The notes under the pieces: model-generated
What the model saw: the letters and a program-made list of their open reading frames with translations, nothing else
Databases searched by the model: none
What the model was told of the DNA's origin: nothing
Shown: positions 28,978-38,413 of the stretch, piece after piece
Layout: the number at the start of each line of letters is the position of its first letter
How positions within the stretch are numbered: position 1 is the stretch's first letter
Program-made: the position numbers and the translations under genes
NCBI RefSeq assembly: GCF_024347075.1
Contig: NZ_AP024900.1
Span: 1,550,001-1,614,000, forward strand
Source: Vibrio rarus
GTDB lineage: Bacteria > Pseudomonadota > Gammaproteobacteria > Enterobacterales > Vibrionaceae
Reading direction: 5' to 3'
Length of the DNA stretch: 64,000 nt

Positions 28978-29243
28978 ATTGCTGTTTTTAATATTATCCA
29001 TGCAATAGCACTAAAAATCAGCATCAAACACCACTACGTAAGCAACTGTTAAATAAGAAAAAAATAATTTATATTTCATTTTCTGTATTTAATTTTGCTA
29101 ATTTGAGCGCATTGACAGCCTCATTCAATGCTCTGCCGACTCTCTTCATAAATAAAACTCTGCTATTTCTGATTTATCACAACGCCTTTTATTTTATATA
29201 GGGGGATACTAGACAGACGAAGCAATCATAAAGGAATAATAGA
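28978..29243. promoter_or_regulatory. Divergent promoter region of the metal operon and pepT
   Basis: An AT-rich intergenic region, about 313 bp in total from 28931. Apart from the candidate Zur site I found no complete operator, and no FNR site with correct spacing near pepT. AAAGGA at 29231-29236 is the pepT ribosome site. Confidence 0.4.
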
Positions 29244-30479
29244 ATGACCCAATTAGTGGAACGCTTTCTGCGCTATGTGAGCATTGACACACAATCAGAT
29301 GAACAACAAGAGCAATGCCCGAGCACATTAGGACAGTACCTATTAGCGCAGCAGTTAACACAAGAGCTTATGCAGTTAGAACTGCATAATGTCACTTTAG
29401 ATGACAACGGCTACGTCACTGCAAAACTGCCTTCAAACGTTCACTATCACGTGCCGCCTATTGGCTTTATTGCTCATATGGATACCGCTCCGGATGCTTT
29501 GGGGAAAAACGTTAAACCTCAAGTCATCAAAAACTATCAAGGGGGAGACATTGTACTGGGTAGTTCTAATGAGGTGCTGTCCCCTGTTCAATACCCCGAT
29601 CTTAATGCCCTACACGGGCACGATCTGATTACTACTGATGGTACAACGTTACTAGGGGCTGACAATAAAGCCGGTATTGCTGAAATCATCACCGCTATCG
29701 CCTATTTAAAAGAGAACCCGCAAATTCCCCATGGAGACATTTGCATTGCCTTTACTCCTGATGAAGAAATTGGTAGAGGGGCCGATCTATTTGATGTGCC
29801 AAAGTTTGCTGCACAATGGGCCTATACCGTAGATGGAGGACCTGTCGGTGAGCTTGAATATGAAAACTTTAATGCGGCCACTGCCACCATTATTTGCCAT
29901 GGGGTGAACGTTCATCCGGGAACGGCAAAAAACAAAATGATAAATTCCATGAATATCGCGGCCAAGTTTCAGCGATTAATGCCTGAGCAAGAAACCCCTG
30001 AATGTACCGATGGTTATGAAGGTTTCTATCATTTAACCGCTATGAAATCTTCGGTGGCACGCACAGAATTGTCTTATATTCTTCGTGATTTTTCCCAGCA
30101 AGGATTGCAACAGCGTAAAGCATTTATGCAACAAGCTACCGAGCAACTTAACCAACAACTGCAACAAGGTCATGTGGAGTTATTGGTTCAGGATAGTTAT
30201 GCAAATATGCGAGAAATGGTGGAGCCTCATCCGCACATTATAGAGCTAGCAAAACACGCTATGCTCGATTGTGGGATCAGTCCAGATATAAAGCCAATTC
30301 GCGGTGGCACTGATGGTGCGAGACTCTCTTTTATGGGATTACCCTGCCCAAATATTTTTACTGGCGGTTATAATTTCCACGGAATTCATGAGTTCATTTC
30401 CATCAATGGAATGCAACAAGCAGTGGCTGTATTGGTCAAACTGGCTGAAAATACCGCGTTAAATGCTCAAGTAAAATAA
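29244..30479 (+). CDS. pepT: Tripeptide aminopeptidase (peptidase T)
   Basis: This 411-aa cytosolic zinc M20-family enzyme releases N-terminal residues from tripeptides. Metal and catalytic motifs are [11 protein letters not shown] (about 74-84), [13 protein letters not shown] (about 136-148), [11 protein letters not shown] (about 170-180), [12 protein letters not shown], and the C-terminal [15 protein letters not shown] with the last ligand histidine in YNFHGIHEF. Length matches PepT. It complements the peptide permease at 19904. A GTGTGCC/GGCACAC hairpin follows at 30490-30520. Confidence 0.95.
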   Translation: MTQLVERFLRYVSIDTQSDEQQEQCPSTLGQYLLAQQLTQELMQLELHNVTLDDNGYVTAKLPSNVHYHVPPIGFIAHMDTAPDALGKNVKPQVIKNYQGGDIVLGSSNEVLSPVQYPDLNALHGHDLITTDGTTLLGADNKAGIAEIITAIAYLKENPQIPHGDICIAFTPDEEIGRGADLFDVPKFAAQWAYTVDGGPVGELEYENFNAATATIICHGVNVHPGTAKNKMINSMNIAAKFQRLMPEQETPECTDGYEGFYHLTAMKSSVARTELSYILRDFSQQGLQQRKAFMQQATEQLNQQLQQGHVELLVQDSYANMREMVEPHPHIIELAKHAMLDCGISPDIKPIRGGTDGARLSFMGLPCPNIFTGGYNFHGIHEFISINGMQQAVAVLVKLAENTALNAQVK

Positions 30480-30489
30480 TAGATACACG

Positions 30490-30520
30490 GGTGTGCCAAG
30501 CGCCTCAAGCTAGGCACACC
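30490..30520 (+). terminator. Possible terminator hairpin after pepT
   Basis: GGTGTGCC (30490-30497) pairs with GGCACACC (30513-30520) around a 15-base loop. No T run follows, so termination activity is uncertain. Confidence 0.4.
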
Positions 30521-30627
30521 AATGCGTAAGACAACCTCGACAAGTTGACTCAACGTCCTCACCTTCTCACCTGACGCAAAAAAAACACTCTTAAAAAATT
30601 ATCAGCGTAAAACAGATTTAAAGTTGC

Positions 30628-30657
30628 TTTACTGCACAAAAAACGAACTTTTATAAT
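30628..30657 (+). promoter_or_regulatory. Candidate promoter of the 88-aa gene
   Basis: TTTACT (30628-30633) and TATAAT (30652-30657) with an 18-base spacer. A start point near 30664 would give a leader of about 100 bases before the gene at 30763. Confidence 0.45.
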
Positions 30658-30762
30658 GATGTGGCGCATACTGGCAAACATTTGTTACAAGTCTCATATA
30701 GACTGCAAATCAAACACATGTTAATTATTTACAGTATCTATCAATTATAAGAGAGAATGTTT

Positions 30763-31029
30763 ATGTTTTCCGTGACGTTAATGCCCAGTGATTACAACTC
30801 ACCGCTTTGTCCAATTTTAAAAAGTACCTTGTCTGAAAATCTTTATGATTACTTCGATGCGTCTTCAGTTGAATTTTGGGAAACCAATGAAGAGCAAATA
30901 ATCTTTATTGATAAAGCAAAACAAGAGACTCAATGGGGCATCACAATTAATGCTGATAATCGAGTTGTATTAGAAGAGTTCCTTGCCAATATGGAAAGTC
31001 CGGTACCACTAAATGTACTTAAACCATAA
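30763..31029 (+). CDS. Hypothetical 88-aa protein
   Basis: A small, acidic, soluble protein of unknown family. It is short but has normal codon use, a candidate promoter and a terminator of its own. I chose ATG 30763 rather than 30757 because GAGAGA lies six bases before the former and touches the latter. The sequence (MPSDYNSPLCPILKS, SVEFWETNEEQ) shows no recognisable domain, signal or membrane segment. Confidence 0.6.
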   Translation: MFSVTLMPSDYNSPLCPILKSTLSENLYDYFDASSVEFWETNEEQIIFIDKAKQETQWGITINADNRVVLEEFLANMESPVPLNVLKP

Positions 31030-31049
31030 CGCCTCAAACCTATTCACCT

Positions 31050-31080
31050 AGCCAATAGGTTATATATCTATTGGCTATTT
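31050..31080 (+). terminator. Terminator of the 88-aa gene
   Basis: AGCCAATAG (31050-31058) and CTATTGGCT (31068-31076) pair around a nine-base loop and are followed by ATTTATTT. Confidence 0.6.
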
Positions 31081-31184
31081 ATTTGAATTATGATGTAAAA
31101 CTCTTCGTCTTTATATTGCGCACTTTCAAAACAACATCAACAAAAAAATTTGCTATCATGGCACCTTGTCACTAAGGAATGTCC

Positions 31185-31778
31185 ATGAACAGCACCACTC
31201 AATACTATAACCAAAATGCTCAACAATTTTTTGATTCCACTGTTGATGTTGAAATGCAATCCTTATATCAAACATTTCTTCCTTTACTGCCCCATAACGC
31301 GCGTATTTTAGATGCTGGTTGTGGCTCAGGTCGCGATAGCCAAGCCTTTTTACAACGCGGTTATTCTGTGGATGCCTTTGATGCAAGCTCTAAGTTGGTG
31401 ACCTTAGCTCGCCAATTGACAGGTTGCGCTGTTTCGCAATCGACCTTTATGGATTTTACCGCCCAACCGAATAGCTATGATGGGATCTGGGCTTGTGCCT
31501 CACTGCTACACGTACCGGAAAGTGAACTGAAAGCCACTTTTATACATTTGAGTCAATTTTTAAAATCATCCGGCCTATTTTACTGCTCATTTAAGCTCGG
31601 CGAACAAGAGGTGGAACGAAACGGTCGCTTCTTTTGTGATCTCACCGCCCGTAAACTGCATCAAATGGTAAGCAGTACCCAAGTATTAACCGTGGCATCA
31701 CACTGGGAAACAAGGGATGTGAGAGCGGGACGTGAAAATGAGAAATGGCTCAATGCAATATTAAAGAAGCGTGTTTAA
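31185..31778 (+). CDS. Class I SAM-dependent methyltransferase
   Basis: This 197-aa enzyme has motif I ILDAGCGSGRDSQAF (about 38-52), an acidic residue ending strand 2 (VDAFDAS) and motif IV-like YDGIWACASLLHV, typical of small-molecule methyltransferases rather than DNA methylases (no NPPY/DPPY). The acceptor is unknown. ATG 31185 is preferred over 31179 because AAGGA stands six bases upstream. Its TAA stop is immediately followed by the ATG of the PLD-helicase gene, indicating translational coupling. Confidence 0.85.
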   Translation: MNSTTQYYNQNAQQFFDSTVDVEMQSLYQTFLPLLPHNARILDAGCGSGRDSQAFLQRGYSVDAFDASSKLVTLARQLTGCAVSQSTFMDFTAQPNSYDGIWACASLLHVPESELKATFIHLSQFLKSSGLFYCSFKLGEQEVERNGRFFCDLTARKLHQMVSSTQVLTVASHWETRDVRAGRENEKWLNAILKKRV

Positions 31779-34247
31779 ATGCCTAATCACTCTCTTACCC
31801 TAAAAAATAACGTTCTTACCACAGGCGGACAAGACCGCTTACTAGAACAGCTGTTATTTGCCATTAATCACGCCACTGAAATTGATATTGCGGTGTCGTT
31901 TATTCAAAACTCTGGGCTGCAATTACTGCTTCCCGCAATCGAAGAAGCCATAGAACGTGCTAATGACAGCGCAAACTCTCTACACATTAGACTGTTGACT
32001 TCCGACTATTTAGGAATCACTGACCCCATCGCCCTGCGCTCTTTAATGGCCATTGCATCACCCAACACACAAGTCAGAGTCTTTGCCACAAAAGAAACGG
32101 GCTTTCATATGAAATCCTTCATCTTTGTTCGCAGTGATAAAGAAAACACATTTTATAGTGGCAGTGCCTTTGTCGGCTCGAACAATATTAGCCGTGCCGC
32201 ATTGACTCACGCCCACGAATGGTGCCTGCGCTTTGATCATAAAGAACCTAAGCACTCCTTTGAGGCGCAGCAATTTCAACTCATTAGGCAAGAGTTTCAT
32301 AAAATATTTCATCATCAAAATGCCATCCCTCTCAGCGATAGCTGGATAGATCAATATATTGCCCAAAGACAACCGACTTTAGCGCTGAATCTAGTGAGTG
32401 ATATGGGACTAGAAGCCGATGAGGTGTATGTCCCTAACAGCGTTCAAATTGAGGCATTACAAGCCCTTGCGACAACAAGAGAGCAAGGTAATAGCAGAGG
32501 ACTGGTGGTATTAGGCACGGGTATGGGGAAAACATGGTTATCTGCCTTTGACGCCATGCAAATGAAGGCTAAAAAAGTGTTATTTGTGGCTCATAGAGAA
32601 GAGATATTAACTCAAGCCCTCAATACTTACACCAAACTGTGGCCCAATCGCTGTGCAGGATATTTTAATCGCACAGAAAAATCCGCTGATAAAGAATTAC
32701 TCTTTGCTTCCGTACAAACATTAGGCAAGCAACGACATTTGCAGCAGTTTGATCAACAGCATTTCGACTATATTGTGATTGATGAGTTTCATCACGCCAG
32801 TGCCAGCACCTACCAAAACATTCTTAATTACTTTGCCCCTAAATTTTTATTAGGACTCACCGCGACACCGGAGCGTACCGACCAAGCCGACATTCTCTCT
32901 TTATGTAATAACAACCTCATTTTTGAACGTAATCTAGTGCATGGTATTAATGATGGCCTGCTGGTGCCCTTCCATTATTACGGTATTTGGGATGATACAC
33001 TCGACTATCAAGCCATCCCTTGGCGCAATGGCAAGTTTGACCCTAGCTCCCTAGAAGCGAAATTTGCCACCACCAAACGTGCTCATCACATATTCAAGCA
33101 CTGGCTTGAACATCAACAAAGTCGCACTCTGGCATTTTGTGTCTCCATTACTCATGCAGACTATATGGCACAACAGTTTAATCACTACTTCTCTAACCAC
33201 GGCTTTAAAGCGGTCGCCGTTCACAGCCAATCTCACCTACGACGCAATGAAGCATTGGCACAATTAAACCGTGGCGCGATACAGGTACTGTTCTGTGTGG
33301 ATCTCTTTAACGAAGGCACTGACTTACCGGCCATTGATACTATTTTGATGATAAGGCCCACTCAATCCAACATCATCTTCTTGCAACAACTAGGGCGTGG
33401 ATTGCGAGTTTCGGCCGATAAATCTCACCTTGTCGTATTGGACTTTTTAGGTAACCACCACTCCTTTTTAAAACGCAGTGATCTTTTCCAACTGCCTAAT
33501 GCTGCTGAACGCAATACACAACAAGTTCAGGACAACCCGGCCCAATACTCGGCACTGCCAACCCTTGGTAAAGGGTGCTACGTTAATATTGCCCCGCAAG
33601 CCCTAGACTTTTGGCAAGGGTTACAACAACGCTTTCAACATACCGCCATTGATGAATTTCAATTACTGGAAGCACGCCTTGGCCATAGACCCACGGCCAG
33701 TGAGTTTTACCATGGGGGATACCAACTGAATAAAGTCAATAAACAGCATGGCAGTTGGTTTGATTTAGTCGCGCACTTCTCCGATGATCCCTCACTAAAT
33801 CAGTGCATCAAAACCTACCAAGGGTTTTTATTAAAACATGTACAAATGACGTCAATGTCAAAGTGCTTTAAACCTATCTTACTAGAAGCGTTTCTTGAGC
33901 TAGATGGCTTTCATCGCCCGCCAACACTCATGGCACTGGCAGAAAAAAGCTGGCACATATTAAAGACCTATCCGACGCTGTTTGCCAATGAACTGTCGGA
34001 CAATTTTCAGAATATCTCGCCTTCAACGACAAAGTGGATTAGCTATTGGAAAGGCAATCCTATTAAGGCGTTTACTAATAAAACCAAACAGGACGCCATC
34101 AGTGCCTTTTCTATCAAAGATGACTGTTTTGTGGCCAATCTTGACATTGCCACACAAGATATCGCACTGCTGCATAGCTTGGTTAAAGAGCTTGTCGATT
34201 ATCGACTGGCTAAATACATCAAATCCCATTATTCTGACCAACCATAA
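31779..34247 (+). CDS. PLD-nuclease-like domain fused to SF2 DEAD/DEAH-type helicase
   Basis: This 822-aa protein has an N-terminal phospholipase D-like domain (about 1-180) with one H110-x-K112 motif and GSNN (133-136), as in PLD-fold nucleases that dimerise to form the active site. The helicase part has Walker A GTGMGKT (246-252), Walker B DEFH (335-338), TATP (361-364) and motif VI QLGRGLR (537-543). About 270 C-terminal residues hold a repeat-like LGHRPTASEFY segment and no recognised domain. Such PLD-helicase fusions occur in accessory and defence-type loci. It abuts the methyltransferase stop codon and is followed 15 bases later by arfB. Confidence 0.85.
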   Translation: MPNHSLTLKNNVLTTGGQDRLLEQLLFAINHATEIDIAVSFIQNSGLQLLLPAIEEAIERANDSANSLHIRLLTSDYLGITDPIALRSLMAIASPNTQVRVFATKETGFHMKSFIFVRSDKENTFYSGSAFVGSNNISRAALTHAHEWCLRFDHKEPKHSFEAQQFQLIRQEFHKIFHHQNAIPLSDSWIDQYIAQRQPTLALNLVSDMGLEADEVYVPNSVQIEALQALATTREQGNSRGLVVLGTGMGKTWLSAFDAMQMKAKKVLFVAHREEILTQALNTYTKLWPNRCAGYFNRTEKSADKELLFASVQTLGKQRHLQQFDQQHFDYIVIDEFHHASASTYQNILNYFAPKFLLGLTATPERTDQADILSLCNNNLIFERNLVHGINDGLLVPFHYYGIWDDTLDYQAIPWRNGKFDPSSLEAKFATTKRAHHIFKHWLEHQQSRTLAFCVSITHADYMAQQFNHYFSNHGFKAVAVHSQSHLRRNEALAQLNRGAIQVLFCVDLFNEGTDLPAIDTILMIRPTQSNIIFLQQLGRGLRVSADKSHLVVLDFLGNHHSFLKRSDLFQLPNAAERNTQQVQDNPAQYSALPTLGKGCYVNIAPQALDFWQGLQQRFQHTAIDEFQLLEARLGHRPTASEFYHGGYQLNKVNKQHGSWFDLVAHFSDDPSLNQCIKTYQGFLLKHVQMTSMSKCFKPILLEAFLELDGFHRPPTLMALAEKSWHILKTYPTLFANELSDNFQNISPSTTKWISYWKGNPIKAFTNKTKQDAISAFSIKDDCFVANLDIATQDIALLHSLVKELVDYRLAKYIKSHYSDQP

Positions 34248-34262
34248 CCGATTAAGAACTGT

Positions 34263-34673
34263 ATGTTACACATCTCAAACAGCGTCACCCTAGCCGACTG
34301 GGAAATTGAAATGACCGCGATTCGCGCTCAAGGTGCGGGTGGGCAGAATGTGAATAAAACCTCGTCAGCCATTCATTTACGTTTTGATATTCAGCGTTCT
34401 TCATTGCCTGCGGTCTACAAAGAGCGTCTACTGGCACTATCAGATAGCCGAATTACCAGCGATGGGGTCATAGTGATCAAAGCACAGGCGCACCGTACTC
34501 AAGATTTGAATAGACAAGATGCCTTACATCGTCTGCAAGCGTTGATAAAAACCGTGACGGTTGTACAAAAAAGACGTCGAGCGACTAAGCCAACCAAAGG
34601 GTCTCAAAGGCGACGAGTGGAAGCGAAAAAGAGGAAAGGACAAACTAAATCATTGCGAGGCCGAGTTGTATAA
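34263..34673 (+). CDS. arfB: Alternative ribosome-rescue factor ArfB (YaeJ), peptidyl-tRNA hydrolase
   Basis: This 136-aa release-factor-like protein carries the catalytic GGQ motif (G26-Q28 in [12 protein letters not shown]) and a long basic C-terminal tail ([15 protein letters not shown]) that enters the empty mRNA channel of stalled ribosomes. It lacks the codon-recognition domain of RF1/RF2, as expected for ArfB. It follows the PLD-helicase gene by 15 bases. It converges on the VF530-family gene, whose stop codon lies 26 bases away. Confidence 0.93.
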   Translation: MLHISNSVTLADWEIEMTAIRAQGAGGQNVNKTSSAIHLRFDIQRSSLPAVYKERLLALSDSRITSDGVIVIKAQAHRTQDLNRQDALHRLQALIKTVTVVQKRRRATKPTKGSQRRRVEAKKRKGQTKSLRGRVV

Positions 34674-34699
34674 CTGCGCCCCGCTCTGTTTCACTTCTA

Positions 34700-35119
34700 T
34701 TAACGACGAGAACGCGATGGTGAAGATCGGCGCTCTTGGGCTTTACGTGCTTTAAACGCAGACGCAGCTTTTGCTTGAGAAGCCAAAATAGAATCAACGG
34801 TTAATTCCATTGGCTGTTTAGGTTCAATGCCATTAGCAAAGGTACGCATTCTTGGCGGCATCTGCTTTTCTTCTTCGGTTGGGCGTGGCATACGCTTAAA
34901 GCGAGAAAGATAAAACGCCTCTAGCTTTTCTCTCGCCCATTCACTTTTGCGCAAGTATTTCACACTGCTGGCAACAGAGGGGTTGGTATGAAAGCAGTTA
35001 AAACGCATGGCAGTATCGAGAATATCCCAGCCGTAATGGTCAACTAACTCTTTTACCATATCTTCCAGTTTTAAGCCGTGCAGCGGGTTGTTTTGTAATT
35101 CTTCTCTGTTGATACTCAT
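34700..35119 (-). CDS. VF530-family (DUF2132) DNA-binding protein
   Basis: This 139-aa protein has the full VF530 domain in its first 75 residues (NNPLHGLKLEDMVKELVDHYGWD, FNCFHTNPSVASSVKYLRKSEWAREKLE in segments). This domain was structurally described from Aliivibrio fischeri and is thought to bind DNA. The C-terminal 60 residues are an extended basic tail (KARKAQERRSSPSRSRR) not seen in shorter homologues. No function is known. Confidence 0.85.
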   Translation of the reverse strand: MSINREELQNNPLHGLKLEDMVKELVDHYGWDILDTAMRFNCFHTNPSVASSVKYLRKSEWAREKLEAFYLSRFKRMPRPTEEEKQMPPRMRTFANGIEPKQPMELTVDSILASQAKAASAFKARKAQERRSSPSRSRR

Positions 35120-35276
35120 TTGCGTTCACTGTCTGTATTTAAGGAAATCTATTTGCAGGGAGTATAGCAATGAGTGCCTGCAATAGGTACGATAAATCTA
35201 ACGTCACCGGGTAATTTAACTCTTTATATCTTTTCGTATCCTGCTTTTATTAACAATGGCTGTGCTGTCTAAGGGG

Positions 35277-35831
35277 TTAAATTTGATACTTCTCTTTGTT
35301 CCCTATGTCAAAATGTAAAGGCATTTGCCATTTTTTGACACTGAGAATAGTAAAGATCCCGCCACTGATCCCCAATAAAATAGCCAATAATGTCGGCTCT
35401 TTCATCCACAGCATTAATACCGACAAGATCAGCAATAAGGGGACCGCTGTAAGCGCTTTTAGCTTAAAACAATAGGACTCTTTAAAAGCGATCCCTGAAA
35501 AGGTCACAAACAAAAATCCACTATAGAGCCATTGCAACTCAGGAAAGAGGATCAATAACACTAATCCTATCCAACTGGACCATGAAATAATGGCACGCAC
35601 ATGTTTGTCATAAACATGTAGGGTTGCCGCACACAACGCAGCGGCAATCGCCATTAAGAAGCGACCTCGCTCCCCCCAAGTGTCCGTGATATCTATATTG
35701 AATAAACACAATATATACACCAAGGAAAGGAGCAATAAGGCGACAGAAAATACCGTGATACCGAGGCGATAGGCCAACACACTCACCTTATCTAAACAAT
35801 CTAACCTTTCTTCATGCTCTGGGTTGGCCAT
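35277..35831 (-). CDS. DUF2301-like integral membrane protein
   Basis: This 184-aa protein has about five or six membrane helices after a short acidic N-terminus (EERLDCLDKVSVLAYRLGI). It resembles DUF2301 membrane proteins of vibrios and cyanobacteria; I hold this family call with moderate confidence. It starts four bases after the lipoprotein gene upstream on the same strand, so the two are probably one operon. Confidence 0.68.
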   Translation of the reverse strand: MANPEHEERLDCLDKVSVLAYRLGITVFSVALLLLSLVYILCLFNIDITDTWGERGRFLMAIAAALCAATLHVYDKHVRAIISWSSWIGLVLLILFPELQWLYSGFLFVTFSGIAFKESYCFKLKALTAVPLLLILSVLMLWMKEPTLLAILLGISGGIFTILSVKKWQMPLHFDIGNKEKYQI

Positions 35832-35835
35832 CGAT

Positions 35836-36543
35836 TCAATCTTCTATTATCGGTTGCTGACTAAAAAATATATCGCCGTTTAACGCATTCACTGTGGCAA
35901 TAAACAGGTGCTGGGCTGCGGACTCACGTTTAAACTGAAATTGAAATTGATCTATTAGGGTGAACATCGCTAAATCATCACTCTCTATGAGCTCATATCC
36001 CCCATCTTGATACAGGTCACTGTTGACCACGATATCATGAGCCACGCTACGAGCTTTATTTCGATTAAACCTAGGCTGTGTGGAGGCATTAGCTGGATAG
36101 TTTTGTCCATCGAATTTAAGTAGCCTTAACGTACCATCACTCCATACGGCTATGTTTTTCCAACCGTTAGTGTCGGTATGAGAAAGTAATATAGGGCGTT
36201 TCACTACACTCATGGAGCTCATCAATTGTTGCGAAGAGTCAAATAAGAAGGCACTACAACCTCCTGAACCACAAAAGTAAGGATCTTGCATTAATATCAG
36301 TAATTCATCTTCTGTATCGCCATTTAAATCGGCATAGGCATACAAAAAACCATAAGAGCGTTTCGTTAAGCCCGCCGGAGACAGTACTTGTTCAAACAGC
36401 ACGGTTTGGATGGGATCGGTGGGCTCATCTACAGTGATGGGCGCAGATTCCGATACGGATTGGCAGCCAAAGAGCAAGGGGGTAAGCAGTAAGAACATAC
36501 CAACATAACCCACTGTAATTGCAGTAACCTTTTGCGTAAACAT
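35836..36543 (-). CDS. Hypothetical lipoprotein
   Basis: This 235-aa protein has a hydrophobic signal ending in the lipobox LLFGC (C27), so it should be a membrane-anchored lipoprotein. The following region YAYADLNGDTEDELLILMQD resembles the acidic loops of FG-GAP/VCBS-like calcium-binding repeats, and there is a cysteine pair (CGSGGC) at about 92-97. No named family is recognised. It is the first gene of a two-gene unit with the DUF2301-like gene. Confidence 0.65.
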   Translation of the reverse strand: MFTQKVTAITVGYVGMFLLLTPLLFGCQSVSESAPITVDEPTDPIQTVLFEQVLSPAGLTKRSYGFLYAYADLNGDTEDELLILMQDPYFCGSGGCSAFLFDSSQQLMSSMSVVKRPILLSHTDTNGWKNIAVWSDGTLRLLKFDGQNYPANASTQPRFNRNKARSVAHDIVVNSDLYQDGGYELIESDDLAMFTLIDQFQFQFKRESAAQHLFIATVNALNGDIFFSQQPIIED

Positions 36544-36609
36544 AGCGATCTCCTCCCTTCTTTTACAAGCTAGGGCATATCACTTAATTGTTCAACGAAG
36601 CAGGTTATA

Positions 36610-37263
36610 TCATACGGGTTTTATATAGAAGTAAATGGCAAAAAAGTGACTTACCGCACCTGCCAGTACAAAACAGTGCCAAATTGCATGGTTAAATGGG
36701 ATGCGCTTACCCACATAGAAAATAACCCCAAAAGAGTAAAACCCACCGCCTATAGCAAGAAAAGTTAACGCTCCCATGGGCAAATTCATCGCCATTTGAT
36801 AGACAATAATTAACGACAACCACCCCATGACTATGTAACTTATTAGTGAGAAACGCTTAAAGCGATACACAAACACCAACTTCATCACAATACCTAGTAT
36901 GGCAATGCACCAAATCACGACCATTAAGCCTATGGCGAGTGGCGTACGCAAACCCACCAGCAAAAAAGGCGTATAACTGCCCGCAATAAGCAAATAGATA
37001 GCACTGTGATCAAATGTTTTTAGTAATCGCTTGGCCTTCTGATAAGGGACGGCGTGATACAAGGTGGAAGCCAAGAACAGTATGATCATACTGCTACCAT
37101 AAATGGCCATACTCACAATGGTTAATGTATCTGCATTATGAGCAAACGCCTGATTCAACAGCATCACCAAGGCGGCGATGGCGAAGATCATACCCAGACC
37201 ATGGGATAATGAGTTGGCTAATTCTTCATTTTTGCTATAAGCGTTTTTATCGGCGTTAGACAT
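36610..37263 (-). CDS. trhA: TrhA/hemolysin III-family PAQR membrane protein
   Basis: This 217-aa protein has seven helices and belongs to the PAQR (progestin and adipoQ receptor) / hemolysin III family, called YqfA or TrhA in Escherichia coli and tied to membrane-fluidity homeostasis. The three histidines and other metal residues of the family are visible in NSLSHGLG (H23), STLYHAVPY (H66), and [17 protein letters not shown] and [18 protein letters not shown] perfect FabR-type operator lies 44-65 bases upstream, which ties it to unsaturated-fatty-acid regulation. Confidence 0.9.
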   Translation of the reverse strand: MSNADKNAYSKNEELANSLSHGLGMIFAIAALVMLLNQAFAHNADTLTIVSMAIYGSSMIILFLASTLYHAVPYQKAKRLLKTFDHSAIYLLIAGSYTPFLLVGLRTPLAIGLMVVIWCIAILGIVMKLVFVYRFKRFSLISYIVMGWLSLIIVYQMAMNLPMGALTFLAIGGGFYSFGVIFYVGKRIPFNHAIWHCFVLAGAVSHFFAIYFYIKPV

Positions 37264-37306
37264 ATCATTGACTTAGTTAGATGGCTTGTAATAAGTATGT
37301 CACGTT

Positions 37307-37328
37307 TTAGCGTACAACTGTACGCTAA
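37307..37328 (-). promoter_or_regulatory. FabR-type operator of trhA
   Basis: A perfect 22-bp inverted repeat, TTAGCGTACA-AC-TGTACGCTAA, contains AGCGTACA-nn-TGTACGCT, the known FabR (YijC) binding pattern found before fabA, fabB and yqfA in enteric bacteria. On the minus strand it overlaps a possible -35 hexamer TTGTAC with TATTAC 18 bases further on, so FabR binding would block the promoter. Confidence 0.82.
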
Positions 37329-37409
37329 TTATTATTAAATAGCCGCTAAGCTCATTACCCCGCCCCATATCCCATTAATCAGCCCAACAAGACCGCTCTC
37401 TCCACACAC

Positions 37410-37444
37410 AAAAAGCAGCACTAGATCAATGATTTAGCACTGCT
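37410..37444 (-). terminator. Terminator of the phn operon
   Basis: On the minus strand AGCAGTGCTAAATCA and TGATCTAGTGCTGCT form a 15-bp stem (two G-U pairs and one mismatch) followed by TTTTT. It stands about 145 bases after the last phnE gene. Confidence 0.72.
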
Positions 37445-37588
37445 TAATTCAAGAAAATGGCAACAGAAAATCATAAAGGATTATATGCATTCAGTTCCGC
37501 AATCTTTGTTTTCACCTGCTTATTTAATGGACAGTCATCCAGCCTATTTCTCAATATATTGATGATGAAACGCTAACCGCCGAACAGT
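37445..37588 (+). other. Region behind the phn operon, possible ORF remnant
   Basis: No intact gene of useful size. On the plus strand, AAGGA precedes a 24-codon ORF starting at ATG 37483, and a second frame further on reads protein-like residues (WTVIQPISQYIDDETLTAEQ) into the 3' end of phnE. This may be a frameshifted remnant or chance. Confidence 0.25.
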
Positions 37589-38401
37589 CTAAATTAAGGC
37601 GTGTCTCACTTTTGCTGACAGCCACTCAGAGACCACTACCGTGACTAAAATAGAGCAGAAAATAACCGTCACTTGAGGCCAAGCCAGCACCGCCATAGAC
37701 TCTTGGAGTTTCAAACCTATGCCCCCTGCCCCAACTAAACCCAATACGGTGGACTCGCGAATGTTGATATCCCAGCGAAATAAACTGGTGCCAATAAAAC
37801 TCGGCAGGACTTGAGGCAACACGCCGTAATCTAATACTTGCAAAGGGGATGCCCCCGTTGCGCGAATGGCCGCAACTTGCGTTTTATTCACCTCTTCGAT
37901 GGCCTCGTACATCAGTTTTGAAATAAAGCCAATGGAGCGCAGCGCAATGGCAATAATACCGGCCAGCAAACCTGGACCAAGGACCGCCACTAACAATAAT
38001 GCCCAAATCAAGGAGTTAATAGAGCGACTGGCCGCAATAATAAATAACGCTACCGGTCTCACAAACACCACACTAGGTGTTGTATTATTTGCAGCTAAAA
38101 ACGCCACAGGAAAAGCCAATACAATACCTAATAATGTGCCTAATGTGGCAATATTTAGGGTATCCCACAACGGTTGCCATAACTGTTCTAAATAGCTCCA
38201 ACGTGGTGGCCACATGCGTGAACCAATATCCGCTATTTGATTGGGTGAATCAGTGACAAAATACCAAATGGTATCTTCATTCATCAACTGCCACGCAAAG
38301 ACCACCAGCGCAATAAACGCCAGCCATAAAACCCAATGAGCTAAGGTCTGTTTTTCATCGTATCTACGCCAAACAACAGGCAAAGAATCTAAGTTGTTCA
38401 T
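37589..38401 (-). CDS. phnE: Phosphonate ABC transporter permease PhnE (second copy)
   Basis: This 270-aa inner-membrane permease has about six helices and the EAA-type ATPase-contact loop (EEVNKTQVAAIRATGASPLQVL in segments, about 170-190). It belongs to the PhnE family and forms the transport channel, presumably as a heterodimer with the preceding PhnE. It is the last gene of the phnD-phnC-phnE-phnE unit, 12 bases behind the first phnE. No phosphonate-degrading enzyme (C-P lyase, PhnWX or PtxD) is present nearby. Confidence 0.9.
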   Translation of the reverse strand: MNNLDSLPVVWRRYDEKQTLAHWVLWLAFIALVVFAWQLMNEDTIWYFVTDSPNQIADIGSRMWPPRWSYLEQLWQPLWDTLNIATLGTLLGIVLAFPVAFLAANNTTPSVVFVRPVALFIIAASRSINSLIWALLLVAVLGPGLLAGIIAIALRSIGFISKLMYEAIEEVNKTQVAAIRATGASPLQVLDYGVLPQVLPSFIGTSLFRWDINIRESTVLGLVGAGGIGLKLQESMAVLAWPQVTVIFCSILVTVVVSEWLSAKVRHALI

Positions 38402-38413
38402 GATATCGTTACC

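Noticed and set aside
29155..29190. Possible FNR site before pepT (CTGATTTATCAC)
   Set aside because: Only two bases separate the half-sites; FNR needs four.
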